This document shows positions 45,601-56,794 of a stretch of DNA of 64,000 nt, one piece after another (positions within the stretch are counted from its first letter, which is position 1; the number at the start of each line of letters is the position of its first letter). Under the pieces are notes generated by a model. That model was not told where the DNA came from. It was given only the letters and a program-made list of their open reading frames with translations, and ran no database searches. Origin of the DNA: Lepidostoma basale. Lineage: Eukaryota; Arthropoda; Insecta; Trichoptera; Lepidostomatidae. The DNA lies in contig JAHDVF020000441.1 of the NCBI GenBank assembly GCA_022606425.2, positions 868,001 to 932,000 on the forward strand, read 5' to 3'. The position numbers were made by a program, and so were the translations under genes.

Positions 45601-48600
45601 ATTTATTAAAACTACGTAAAAATATATCAGATGACCCAAAAACAAGTTATAAATATATATTATTTTCAACATCTGAGAATTTATATGTTTAGTTTTGAAA
45701 AAGCTTTTTTTATGATCAGTGATTGGAAATGGGTCAAAATAAATAATACAGAAATAACTTTCTTAAATATTAATGTGTATGCCATGCTAGAATAACGTTT
45801 ATATAACAAATAAAGACATTTGAACGCTCATTTTAACATTTTTAAGATGTGTCAATAAAAATGTTTAATAATTACGTAGATTTTCACAGTTGGCAGCAAT
45901 ATGTTTTTGGGATCTTAGGTATAACATATACGTCTAACTTTTTTTTTTCACATATTATTGCTGTCTCCATCTTCAGGGTAGTTATGGAGATGGAGACTGG
46001 AACGATCTCTGAAACGTCGGTCAATAACGACAAGTTACACGGATATACCCAATATCCTAAAAGATATTTTTAATTATTGATAATCAAATGATTTTACTGA
46101 AATCTCTTGAAGGAAGTTCATTTTAAAAAAGTATTAAATAAAACGATGTTTTTTAATTACTTCCACTTTTGTTTATATGTCAGTGACCGGTTTCGCCAGG
46201 CTCGCTGGCATTTGGCGCCCAGTCTGTCGATGCCAGCGAGCCTGGCGAAACCGGTCGCTGTCGAAATAAAGACAAAAGTGGAAGTAGTAAAAAAAACATC
46301 GTTTTATTTAATTATTATTAAATTATTGATTATGACAGTTGGAGAAAATCGGATTTACGTAAAACATGAATATTTTTTTATTTAATTTTTAGTAATATCT
46401 ATTTGCAAAATAACCATTATTATTAAATTTAAAATATCGTCTCATATTAAATAATTTTAAAAACTTTGTATTTAAGCACCGTATGGTTATATTTGATGCC
46501 AACTAGTTTCGCTTGGACCCAAGTTTCATCAGGTCAGTATAACAACTGCCTGTTGACACACTTTTTATTGACACACCTGACTTTTTAAATTTATTTTATA
46601 TTTTTTAAATGTCTAACCACAAAGTGTTTCATATAAAAAATTAAATATCTTCTCATCTTCACAAACAAATAGATGTATATGTTTGAAAAACATCTATAGA
46701 AAAAGTACATTCCAACTACGTTATATATAATAGTATATTTTATCTTGTGTATTTACAAATGAGCAATAGCTTCATGTAAATAAATCTAAGTAATTCGTAT
46801 GCAGAGTCGTTGAGAGGGTGAATAGCGTTCGGTGCAGACATTACCGTGAGACAAATTGAAGGATAAAAGGAACTTAGTGAACACGTTGATTATGTTACTT
46901 CGGTAATGTTTAGTATAACTAACTAAGGGGTAGGCAGAAATAATGGGCTGCCGCACTTTTCTTTACCGATATATTTCTCTCGCTTCCTCAACATTCATAG
47001 ATTGTGTCATGCACGCCCGTGCGTGTGTTGTGTCATGCACTCCTCACTTGGCCGACATTCAATATTTGATTTATTATTTTTCTAGTTCCATTTACATCGT
47101 AAACATATACTTTTTTACCAATCTTTCTTCATTCATTCTTTCCATGTGTCCAAAACATCTTAATGATACTTTCATTATTTTGTTCATAACGTCAAACATT
47201 CACACCGCATTTACTTCTTATATTTTTATTCGACACTCTATCATACATATATTTTCCACACATTTGTCTAAGAGATATCATTTCTACTGCATTTATTCTA
47301 TTTTTATCCTTCTTTGCCAGTTCCATGCTTCGCTTCCATACATAATGATCGGTACGAGAACACCATTATGCCCTGCCATTTTAGTTTTTTTTGGATAGGT
47401 TTTTGTTTGCGATGACAAATTTAAGTGTACCATTCACTTTTTTGCCTGCCCCAGCAGTTCTTTCAATATCAATCTCCACTCGCCCATTTTTTTTAACATA
47501 CTACCCAAATACACGAACTCATTTACTTGCTCTAGATTTTCACCATTTACGCTAATGTTGCGGACTGTCATGATTTCTTCTTTACAAAAATCATTACCTT
47601 GGACTTATTCACATTCATCATCAGATTTTTTCGAATGCATAACTCATACATACTATTCACCAGGACTTGCAGTTTATGCTCGTTGTCTGCAAGTAGGACA
47701 GCGTCATTCGCATACAATAGGCAGCTTACTGACACTCCGCTCATTTTGGCACCTACATCCAACCCTTTCAGCTCATTCATACTATACATATATACTCGTA
47801 TACTATAGCCTATATTATAAGATCAATAAATGCATTAAGTGTACATTTATTTATGTATTTTAAATTTCTAAATATTATAGTTGTTGGCATTAAAATCAAA
47901 GTTAATCTGGGTCATTTAACATTACCATAAACGGTAATTCAACAAATCATAATTATTATGTAGTTCGACAAGTATTGGGAATAATAATTATGCGTAGTTA
48001 GATATCCAAAACAATAATATGCGACAGCCAAAATCATACTAATATTTCCATGTTTCCTTAGCAATGACCTAATTCTCCGTAATTGCAGAACAGTACTGAT
48101 ATTTTTTTTATTACAGGGTGGACAGTAAAACATATGATTTCTTTACAAGAATTAAAATTCCACATCTCCGGATAGAAGGAATATATAATCTTAGGGGGAA
48201 AATTTTATTAGTTCCCTTGCTTGGTCGAGGGAAATGCTGGTTTGAACCAAGTAAGTACTCAAATTATACGCATCTATCATAAATATAACGACATGTATAC
48301 TGCAAGTCGTTCGAACCCAATTGCTGTAAATAATTTGTTTAAAGCTATTAATAATAATAATATGCTAACTTTTAAAGTGTTTTTGTGATGTAATCACCCC
48401 AAGGGCGCATTAAGACGTGTTTTAAATCTAAAAATCTAAATCTGATATTCGCGATCGTTCAGAAAGTATAATAGAACAAAATATACAAGTTTTAAATTGG
48501 GTATGAAATATGAAAAATATGGGTTTTCAGCTTAGATCTGAAATCTGCCGGATCGTTTCTAAGGTGTAAAAGGATATTGTTCCAAGCTGATGGACCGGCT

Positions 48601-51090
48601 ACCGCAAAGGCTCGATCACCGAAATTTGTACTAGGGCAACGCTTCGGCTCAATAAATCTTCCTATTACCGAGGAGTTCGCCGAGTGAAGTGTGGATTTCC
48701 TTGTATTTAGGCTGTCTGTTATACAGAGTTTGGATTTATGACTTGGTGCCATTTACTTGCGCTTTTAGCAGAGTTTACACTGGATTCTTTCTGGACTTTA
48801 GAGCCAGTGAAGTTCTTTGAGATGTTGTGTTATACGGGACTTTTTTTGGAATGCCTTTAATGAATCTTGCTGCTGTATTGAACGCAGGTTGAAGTTTGGA
48901 GATTATTATATTGAGTCTCATGACATGTGATGGATAGCTAATCTATCGCCGTTTTTTTTTATACTTATTCTTTGTGAAATTTTATTGATATGTGAATTCT
49001 ACACCAGAACAAAGACAGTCTGATAATCACACTGCCATTGCTAGGAATCAATTTCGGGACCTTCAGTGTGGCAGTCAAAGCTCTTGCCACTCTGCCACAA
49101 AGGTCGTTTCGTTTTAATATACACAATTTGATGTACAGTCCAATCAATAATCAATGTAGGTCAAAGTATACAGTATATACATATTTTGTAAAAGAAAATC
49201 ACTCAGCCACAACGGTACCTAACTGTGCAAGTACTCAAAATTGAACCTGCGTGTATTGTTAATGATTTACGAACATTTCTACTATCAATGGTGGTACCTC
49301 AATTGATTGATAAACTCTATCGGTCTGGCAACAGTTGCAACTGTAAAGTCTACAGGAAATTATTTCAACGAAGGCAACACATAGGCGGTTCAGAACGGCA
49401 TTTTTTCCGCCTTATCACAGAGCGTGCTATCATTATCACTCTTTCTCTTACTTCTGGTGCTCTGGTGTTGGGACGCCGCTCACACATTCCGAATACCGGA
49501 TATCTAACGGCAAGAATGTCGCGCGGCAACGCGGCTCTCTCTCTAGCAGTTTTATATTTCCCGCTTCTGCACGAGAATCAGTTTCCTTATCTCTTAGACA
49601 TCATGTTAGCCTGGTGTTATCATGTACAAATTTATATATATTTATTAATGAAAACTATTTACCACGTAGTTTTGTGGCTGAAAAAATGATTTAATCGTGA
49701 CTTATTTCATAATATAATATTTAATGCAGTTCATTTTGAATTGGCTTCCTAACTGTTATTAAAAATGATTAATATTTTTCAGCTGACATGGAAATTGATA
49801 TAATAAGCGATGTAAAATTATACAAAAGAGATGAATTCACGTTTTTCAACGTAACCGCTACCCACGTGAAATTTACAATAGGGGGTCTCTCTTTGCGAAT
49901 GAACAACCTGTTCGAAGGCATCAAAGCATTAGGTGAGTAAAAATTATGGTTGTCGTGAATCGAGATTTTTTTTTGGATCTGTATAGTAAGTGAATAAAAT
50001 TTTATTATCTATAAAAATATCAAAGGGTCACGAATCAATATTTAATCAAAATTATTATATTGATGGATACGTAACACAAAATTACCGGTGCGTGGAATAT
50101 TACATTGACACATAATATTAATAGTAGGCGAGTACATCAAAGTACTGAACGAATTTTAATGACGCCTTCTCATGCCAGGAAGGCGTAGGTGGTCAGATTT
50201 TTTTGTTGGAATTCAGCCAGAATAACTCTCCTTAAAATCTATAAATATTTCGACTATTTCAGAGCCGTCTCTCGAAATTTCTCATGGCTTGTGGAAAGCG
50301 TTTTATTGCTTAGCAATACCAAGTGCTGCCATCTAGATACGAATCGAAAAACACATCTCATATAACTCAGTTCGGAAACCAACCGCTATTGGCGCTAACG
50401 TCGTTTGATTAAGCGTTGGATGTTACTCGTATCTCCTCGTATTTCTGCGCTCCTGGTGTTTTGACGTTCAAGTTGAGAGCGCCGAGAGCGGTGAGGGCGC
50501 GAAACTGGTCCCATCGCGATTGGCGAAAGGTTTATGTTACCAAATGTTTTATATTCCCTATTCGTTGTCTCGTTAATAAAAAAAAACAGGTATTGTACAA
50601 ACGGCCATTAAATATTGATATCACTCAAAATAATTAATTCAGCTAATGATTTAAAAGAAGATTATCAGATTTTTTTCGTAAATCTAAAAATGCCGAAAAG
50701 CTTTTCAATTTCTATGTTTTATTGTTTGATGGTAAATATGTATTTTTTTTTTATCAAAATTAGTTTTTATTTTAAGATTTCAAAAGAGGTCAAATGTTTT
50801 TATTAATTTACCCTTTAAAATAATTTATAATAAATAAACATATAAAACAACAATGTATTTTGTTTCATTTTAGAAATAGAATCGTGTTATATTGACATTA
50901 ATGTTTTTTCTTTTTTCCGACAGAGGACAGCACCAACGCATACCTCAATGCCAACTGGCGGCCAGTTGCTGAATCACTGCGTCCAATTTTGGCGCGAACA
51001 ATCGAGGACATTATGATTGTCATTCTTCAGAAGATTTTCCACACAATTCCAGCTAATTTCCTCATAGCGGACATCAAACCGCCGAATTAA
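42669..51090 (+). CDS. Takeout / juvenile-hormone-binding-protein family, complete
   Basis: Predicted 256-residue secreted carrier of hydrophobic ligands; the actual ligand is unknown. Exons 42669-42747, 43194-43286, 45304-45451, 48117-48250, 49783-49932 and 50924-51090 (stop TAA), all GT/AG, in phase. Residues 1-18 are a hydrophobic signal peptide (FILQLTCVFLILSCSKA). The mature N-terminus has the two family cysteines C33 and C43 (TCYKSSPHFGDC). IPEISLPRLDPLKIPKI, IPHLRIEGIYNLRGKILL and GKCWFEPTD (C147) follow, then the C-terminal NAYLNANWRPVAESLRPILA and IEDIMIVIL helix region. No damage is seen. Introns 1-4 are packed with foldbacks, LINEs and a SINE/CR1 nest. AATAAA at 51134. Confidence 0.92.
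42890..43135. repeat. Foldback element with hammerhead-like motif, AGCTGT family (takeout intron 1)
   Basis: Minus strand 43010-42974: CTGATGA intact, U, GCTAAC-ATAG-GTCGGC (G-C, C-G, U-G, mismatch, A-U, C-G), GAAAC intact, AGCTGTC intact. The plus arm 43024-43050 keeps GTTGGCGAAACAGCTGTCGC. Its stem half would pair exactly with the GCCAAC ancestral partner. Confidence 0.75.
43490..43870 (+). mobile_element. (TTAG)-LINE 3' end, very degraded (takeout intron 2)
   Basis: Recognisable order of family words: TGTATGATAGAATACCGAAC, then GGAAGGCTGATGAAAATATG, GCATTACCAAATTAATACG, and an end near 43865. Confidence 0.55.
43950..44190. repeat. CATG family 2 arm and CCGG-family fragment (takeout intron 2)
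   Basis: 43981-44010: TTGATAA-type box, U, GCTTT-AGA-GAGCC imperfect stem, GAAAC, ATATC. 44160-44178 holds ATCGAAACCGGTTAG, with an imperfect partner ACCAGTTTTAGACC at 44100. Confidence 0.5.
44455..44740 (-). mobile_element. (TTAG)-LINE 3' end, degraded (takeout intron 2)
   Basis: Plus-strand view: AACTAACCATCATTAAGATC, CTCTCGAGCTTCCTCTACAT and TTCCATTTGTCCAAACCATT, in the family order. A further piece (CTTCTTTTGCCAGCTCCATG) lies at 44876-44895. Confidence 0.7.
44745..44835. repeat. CCGG-family hammerhead-like arm (takeout intron 2)
   Basis: TTCCACTTTTATCTTTATTT, then CGACAGCGATCGGTTGTGCC, CAGGCTCGCTGGCATCGAC. Close relative of the 46130-46312 foldback but without its partner arm. Confidence 0.6.
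45035..45235 (-). mobile_element. (TTAG)-LINE 3' end (takeout intron 2)
   Basis: Terminus CTAACCATCACGCCATTTCC on plus, followed by CATACCTCTCGAGATTCCTC and GGTCATGCCATGTTTTTCTC. Confidence 0.75.
45950..46022. repeat. Hammerhead-like palindrome, GGAGA-stem family (takeout intron 3)
   Basis: Plus strand about 45987-46020: GGAGA box remnant, U, GGAGA-CTGGAACGA-TCTCT (5-bp helix II), GAAAC, GTCGG. The opposite strand at about 45980-45960 carries the better box CTGAAGA, U, GGAGAC. Confidence 0.5.
46128..46315. repeat. Foldback element with hammerhead-like motif, CCGG family (takeout intron 3)
   Basis: Arms run from AAACGATGTTTTTTAATTAC inward. Plus strand 46223-46258: CTGTCGA, U, GCCAG-CGAG-CCTGGC (5-6 bp helix II), GAAAC, CGGTC, then GCTG able to pair with the CAGTC before the core (helix I). 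The minus arm 46215-46183 has the same stem, GAAAC and CGGTC but a lost CTGANGA box. Confidence 0.7.
46485..46600 (-). repeat. Hammerhead-like motif, CTAG family (takeout intron 3)
   Basis: Minus strand 46532-46500: CTGATGA intact, A, ACTTGG-GT-CCAAGC (five pairs, first mismatched), GAAAC intact, TAGTT. Same family as 38108-38139. Confidence 0.65.
46915..47800 (-). mobile_element. (TTAG)-LINE, longest copy, with reverse-transcriptase active-site region (takeout intron 3)
   Basis: Minus strand. From 47789: ELKGLDVGAKMSGVSVSCLL, YANDAVLLADNEHKLQVLVN and NKSKVMIF, the reverse-transcriptase palm with the catalytic box as YAND rather than Y/F-A-D-D. Then degraded sequence to SLRQMCGKYMYDRVSN and the usual terminus near 46925. 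Frame breaks throughout; 5'-truncated. Confidence 0.85.
48300..49110 (-). mobile_element. SINE-1 split by a CR1-like LINE (takeout intron 4)
   Basis: The SINE-1 tail is at 48304-48345 and its body plus head at about 48900-49110. Between them (about 48346-48898) lies a minus-strand LINE end reading MAPSHKSKLCITDSLNTRKS, TNFGDRAFAVAGPSAWNNIL and FRSKLKTHIF, with an (AAT)n tail at the left junction. The SINE must be older than the LINE. Confidence 0.8.
49225..49689 (+). other. Unassigned G+C-richer open frame in takeout intron 4
   Basis: Open for 154 codons with no frame-specific family resemblance. It includes RLITERAIIITLSLTSGALV and NAALSLAVLYFPLLHENQF. There is no signal of splicing, and its strand and frame may be chance. 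Probably part of an unrecognised mobile element. Confidence 0.25.
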
Positions 51091-51133
51091 CAAGCATCTC
51101 GAAAGTTAATAAACAAATATATACTTTAAAGCA

Positions 51134-51139
51134 AATAAA
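51134..51139 (+). promoter_or_regulatory. Candidate poly(A) signal of the takeout-family gene
   Basis: AATAAA 44 bases after the stop codon. Confidence 0.5.
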
Positions 51140-52019
51140 TATTTTGCTATAGATGCAACGCTAATGTAAAATAAGTACTTTATGTATAATATTAATATTA
51201 AAATATACTAAAATTTTGTGTTTTAAGTTTTATCTGTTACGTGTATAATTCTATGTAGTGTATGATAATAAACCACAATTTATTAATAATTATGAATCTG
51301 TATCCATGTCTCGGACTTATTCAATATGCCGATAGATTGTTCACACAGCTTTATAAATCCACTTTTCACATTCAATCGATAATTATTTTAGAACATCGAA
51401 AACTGCTGTGGAAAATAAATCGACATTTCACATACCTGCCACAAAGGACGACCAGGCATGGTGATTTTTAGAACAAATGACACTTCACAAACAACAATAA
51501 CCAATTGATTTAGAGCGGGAAGCGCTTCGTACCCGTTGGTCGAGTAAACCGAAATGAAATGCCGGTTTTAGGTCAAAGCTGTGTTTTATAGTGTATGGGA
51601 AACATGCCGTGCCGTGCGCTGGTGTGAGTGCCACACACCGTGCCGTTGTGCAAGTATATTTATTTTTATATACACTCATCCCCGTGTTTACTCCGTCCAT
51701 CGGCGATCTTGGGTGATGTAGCTCAGGCCCCGGTCAAATATATTTTCTAGAATTGCCACAGAAAATAATCCACTGAATAATAACAAAAAAAATATAAATA
51801 AGTTATATTAATCAGAGGATACATACAGTAGGTACTTCCTTCCAACATAAAAATCGCTTAAAATATGCATAATGTTTCGAATATTTTACTATCCTTCAAA
51901 ACAAATCGAATAAAATTAATAAAAATATAGAATACATTTTTTATTTATTTATCTTGTTTATTTTATAGAATAGGTACTATATATAAGGTTGGGATTTCAT
52001 ATATTTTTCGCTTTATTTC

Positions 52020-52318
52020 AATGCTTTATAAAAAGTGTTACAATCATTCGATTTAAATCAAATATGCACCGTTCTGTTCGACAACTTGTTCCCAACGAGT
52101 ATCCAACTTCATAATGCACCTCTCGTAAAGGCCCCTATTGGCAAAAAATTCGGACAACCAATTTTCACAGGCCTCTATAGAGGTCAAATTTGTACCCCCA
52201 AGCGCGTTGGCCATAGACAGGAACAGGTGGTATTCACTTGGTGCCAAGTCAGAACTATAGGGTGGATGCATAAGAACTTCCCATCCGAGCTCCCGGAGCT
52301 TCTGACGCGTCATCAAAT
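52020..52318 (-). pseudogene. mariner transposase, C-terminal fragment
   Basis: Minus strand reads MTRQKLRELGWEVLMHPPYS, then SDLAPSEYHLFLSMANALGG and RWEQVVEQNGAYLI to the stop. The third catalytic Asp remains. The 5' side stops abruptly at a LINE. A different mariner subgroup from 2588-3433. Confidence 0.85.
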
Positions 52319-52319
52319 A

Positions 52320-52490
52320 TTCTTCTTCTTCTTCTCTAAGTTCAGTCTCCTCTGCGAAGGTTGGCGATCATCAGGGCTATTTCCAACTTGTTGACTGCGG
52401 CCCTGAACAGCGATGTGGTGCTACTTCTGAACCATCGTCTTAAATTGTGCAGCCAAGAGATTCTTCTCCGAACTGGTCCTACCTACCTAC
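52320..52490 (-). mobile_element. LINE 3' end with (GAA)n tail, inserted in or beside the mariner
   Basis: The (TTC)4 run at 52321-52334 on plus is the poly-GAA tail. Then TCAGTCTCCTCTGCGAAGG and CTGCGGCCCTGAACAGCG, the terminal region of an insect LINE also seen at 20630-20748. Confidence 0.7.
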
Positions 52491-52611
52491 ATACGTTTAT
52501 TATTATTATTTGTATTGAATGATTGATTACACTCATAAAGCTATTATAAAACATTATGAAATAACACGACTATAGATATTTATGGATTTAATAAGGTAAG
52601 GATAACCAAAG

Positions 52612-52955
52612 AAGACGGCCTTCGTGGTAGAGCTGTAATAGCTATCACTACCACACTGAATGTTCACTGAGGGTTCGATTCCCGTCGATGACAGTGTGAA
52701 AAAAATGTCATACTGTCTTCGGTTTGGTAGAATTCATGTGACAGTAAACATTGCCATAGACTAACTGTCTATCACATGTCATGAGAATCAATAGCTAAAA
52801 AATGTATACAGTAATTGGGTTCAAATAATCCGCTGTATACAAAAGTGTGGAAAGCAACGGTAAACTACCACATTAAAAAAGGCCCAGGTGGCATCCCAAG
52901 AACCAGCAAATATATTTATAAATTGTAATGTCAACCAATTCCTAGGATTGTTATT
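52612..52955 (+). mobile_element. SINE-1 long-tail variant, full length
   Basis: GACGGCCTTCGTGGTAGAGC head with an insertion, GAGGGTTCGATTCCCG B box, ATCACATGTCATGAGAATCA body, and the extra GGCCCAGGTGGCATCCCAAG block. Confidence 0.85.
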
Positions 52956-53188
52956 TAAAAAATAACCAAAGAATTTTTATTATTTAAAACAAGAATACGA
53001 GTATAAAAAACTACAATCAATTAGGTAAGTACTTTTTCAGTATCATTCTTAATATATTTAATTAGTCTATTTAAACTTTCAAATTTATCCTGACATTATT
53101 GTCTATACGCGTTTGAAATATGCATTTCAAGAAATCAAATAAAAATATCTAAATCTAGATAAAATATTATAAGCTATATTTTATAAGG

Positions 53189-53442
53189 ATTAATTGTATC
53201 TCAATAGACACGAAGATGTAAATTGTTTTCTGGGAACAGAATACGGTGGTCGAGGCGCTTACAGGACTTATGATCTGTCATTGGTTGGGTTAAATGATCG
53301 CTTTATGTTTAACAACATTCCCCATTCCGCCCTTCTTACGACCAACTGACAAATTTTTGGAAGAAGTATATATGCTACAATGTTGCAGAACACTTCACAT
53401 TTTTTAGTTCAATCTACACTAGCGCCATCCATTAAGATCACA
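53189..53442. repeat. Unclassified 260-bp interspersed repeat, copy 2
   Basis: Inverse of 16236-16500: ATTAATTGTATCTCAATAGA, TCATTGGTTGGGTTAAATGA, CTACACTAGCGCCATCCATT. Confidence 0.75.
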
Positions 53443-53473
53443 TTCATGAACATTTATTCAACAACTAACAAAA

Positions 53474-53515
53474 CACTGATGAAGGGCTTCTGTGTCCGAA
53501 ACAGGTTTGTATTTA
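53474..53515 (+). repeat. Hammerhead-like motif, CATG family, intact core
   Basis: CTGATGA (53476-53482), A, GGG-CTTCTGTGT-CC stem (compare GGGC/GCCC at 12397-12430), GAAAC (53498-53502), AGGTTTG. Both core boxes are consensus; helix III has CAGG for CATG. Confidence 0.6.
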
Positions 53516-54309
53516 AAAAAAAAAGAGTTTGTGTGGTTTACAAATTAATAAACATTGTTCAATATTAAAAAAACTCATGAAAAACAAAATAAATTCATAA
53601 ACGGTTATTTTTTCTGTATATTCATTAAAAACATTTTTTTTATACAAAATAAAGTGAAAATACGGGTATTACGAACAACATTAATGTTTTTTTTCGATGA
53701 CGCACGATTAAATTGCATTGTACTCGTAAGTTAATAAGACACCTTGTTTCGTCCAGTATTCCGCCTTATGCGAGCGATACACATTACGACACAACCCATT
53801 GAAAGGGAAAACCGAGGGCCTCTCGATTTCCTTTGAATGCACAAAAGGAATCGCAAATTAAGGCAACATAAGAACGAGGAGATACTCGGTTCACAATGCA
53901 CTTCGCTGCAGTTTATACTGTAGGTGCATAGGTAGATAAGTATAAAGGCGAATGCACTCGAATGCAGACGCGACCGGCTGCATGGAATGGCGACCGATAA
54001 ACGTGGTTCGCTGCTTTTGCGATATTTGTTATTTTAATATTTATATTAATTATAACGATTCACAATAAAATCATTCAGTAATTTTGTAAATTAGAGGCAA
54101 GAATTTTAGCGTTTTACAGATATTCATAAAAAATAATAGCATGAAAAGAAAATAAATATAAAAATACATATTATTAATACAACAAGTAAGTATGAACTAA
54201 TTCATACTCACTCGTTCTTAAGAATATTGTTTAGCGTATTGAAAAAAAATAGAAGGGCATCTTAACATAATCATGATTATAAATTAAAAATAAAATATTT
54301 TGTTGCTTT

Positions 54310-54655
54310 AAAAAGGTTTGTTTGGTGCCATCTTTGATCTCCGGATAAACAGGACCCGGAGCACAAGGCTACAAGAGTTGACCATTTGGAGTAAAGCGCG
54401 TAAAATGTATGATGTATCTACATTTCATGTTATCCTGATAACTGTGGGATTCCAGGCTACACGCCTTTGGCCGACCGAACATGACGTCACGGGACTTCTG
54501 CGCTTACTCAACATCGTAAACTTAGATTTCTTCCCACATTCTATAACCATACATTTTTCCCAAAACATTTCTGCTGAAATTAATCTCAAAATATATTTTC
54601 ACATTCACAATAAAGTTCGAAATCAAAACGATTTTGGGATTGTATTAAATTGAAA
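54310..54655 (+). other. Unassigned open frame, G+C-richer block
   Basis: 111 codons open, starting FGAIFDLRINRTRSTRLQEL and including TEHDVTGLLRLLNIVNL. Not recognised and no splice signal. More likely an old repeat than a gene. Confidence 0.2.
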
Positions 54656-55601
54656 ATTTTATATTCTATTCAATACTTTCATATCTACAATATAACAATA
54701 ATTAGGGGATTCATAAATTCTGATTATTTTAAATAATGATGATTTTTAAATGAATACAAGAATAAATAATGTTTATTTTTTTATATGCTTTATTTATCAT
54801 TGTATTAATAATAATATTTTTTTGAAAGTATCACAATTGAATAGTTTAATTTCCTGATTGGAGTCCCGTTACGGAGACAATTTTTTTTATTGTGTATCAT
54901 ATTGCTGAGGGTTTTTGTTGGAATATTTATATCGTTAATATATTGGTTGCTAGGAAATATGGTATTTTTTCTATTTAATTTTTGTTAATTTTAGATATTT
55001 ATTACGAAAGCAAATAAAATTTTGGTACCGAAAATTTTCAGTTATCAAAGTTATTATTATTATTATTTATTTATTTAATAAAGTTATAAAAAATTACATT
55101 AACATTTTACAACTTATAAAACAACATTTTATAAACAATTAATAATATTTAAAAAACATAAATGAAAAAAAAAAAAAAAAAAAAACCTAAACATCGGTAC
55201 TGACAACATATAAAACAACATAAGTTATAAAAAATTGCATTCGTATCGTCAAAGATTCGAATTTACACAAATTCGATAGGAGTAGATTTGATGTGTATAT
55301 TGGTAGAAATTTTGTGGGATGGGTGTATTTCCAAAAAACATTCACGTTCATAAATATAGAATCCTTTCTTCGCGATCACCTGCGAAACTTCATATAATAA
55401 ACCGTTTGTGAAATAGGCTCTAGGTTAAATGGATTAACGAAAGCTCATAACACCCGCAGCACGGTGTAAAATAAACTACTAAAACTTAAGTAACTTAAAC
55501 ACCTTCAATTTTATATGGTGAATCACATGGATTTACTAAACTCATTAAACTCATCAGGTTTCCGTGTTTATGATCCTACCGCCATAACAATATATTTAAT
55601 C

Positions 55602-55995
55602 TTCTTCTTCTTCTTCTTCCTTATTGTAGACCTGTGTGGTCTGTTCTCCAGAGTGTTGCTCCTCCTGTGAGGTAAATTTCCAGCTGTCCTTCCATCTTTT
55701 AGGAGGTCTTCCACGAGGACGAGTCCCATGAGGCTGATTATACAATGCAATATAGGGGAGTCTGGTGGTGTCCATTCTTTGAACATGACCGTACCAGTCC
55801 CCTTTTCGCTGTCTGCTCCATCGTATAATATCATCAACCTTACATATCTCTCTTATTCTGGTGTTCCTCACGCGATCTCTCAGTGTCTTGCCTGCTATCG
55901 TCAGTGTCTTCATTTCGGAAGTCCTCAAAACTTGTTTGGTCCTTACTGTATCCGCCCTTGCTTCGAAGCCATATTTTATTATTGGTGTTTCTCAT
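55602..55995 (-). mobile_element. LINE 3' end with (GAA)n tail
   Basis: Minus strand: MRTSEMKTLTIAGKTLRDRV, DDIIRWSRQRKGDWYGHVQR and RPRGRPPKRWKDSWKFTSQE, then a GAA-rich tail. Open for 110 codons, one of the youngest LINE ends here. Confidence 0.85.
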
Positions 55996-56794
55996 GATTT
56001 ATAAAAGTTATATTTATTAGAATTTAAATTTACATTTAGCAAAAAATCGGAATCACTAAACTCAAAAATAATATTTTATGGATACCTTATGATAATAATA
56101 CGTTATGGATCCAACCATAATATTATATGGAAGCGAATCGTGGAAGCGGCAGAATAATCATGACTAGATTTTAATATTTCAATATAATCTAACATTCCGT
56201 ATTTAATTGAAAACTAATATCTATCAATGTATTGATTATTTAAATTTAAATTCACATTAATTATATTCCCACATAGGAATAGATAAATTCATCATCTGAA
56301 CACTCGAGATTCGTATCGCTTTATATCCTCCGACTTGACATTGATCTTACGTATTTGGTAAGTTGTTATACTAAGAAGTATCATAATTTTGTCTATATAT
56401 GGCAAGATCAATACAGTGCGTAAAGCAAGGTTAATAGGTTGCGTAAGGAGAGGTTATACTTGTACATTGTATTTTTATGTCAGTACCCTTCAATTATTTT
56501 CATTTCATAATGGGAAATAAAAAGAATCAAAATCTCTTAAACATATAAAATAATACATTTTAATAATTTTTTGTCAAAATGTATACACAAACTTAAAAAT
56601 GACATAAAATACACTATTTCCTACAAATTAAGAGGTTTTAGAAGGAATCAGGCTGGAAGGAATAAAAGTGGAAGTAGTTAAAAAAATAGTTTTATTAAAT
56701 TATTATTTTAAATCATATTATTCGTGTGCCCTCATTGATGTTAAGGATTTGCGTCATGGTAGCGAAGTTGGCTTGTTTGTTTCCCGTCACGTAG

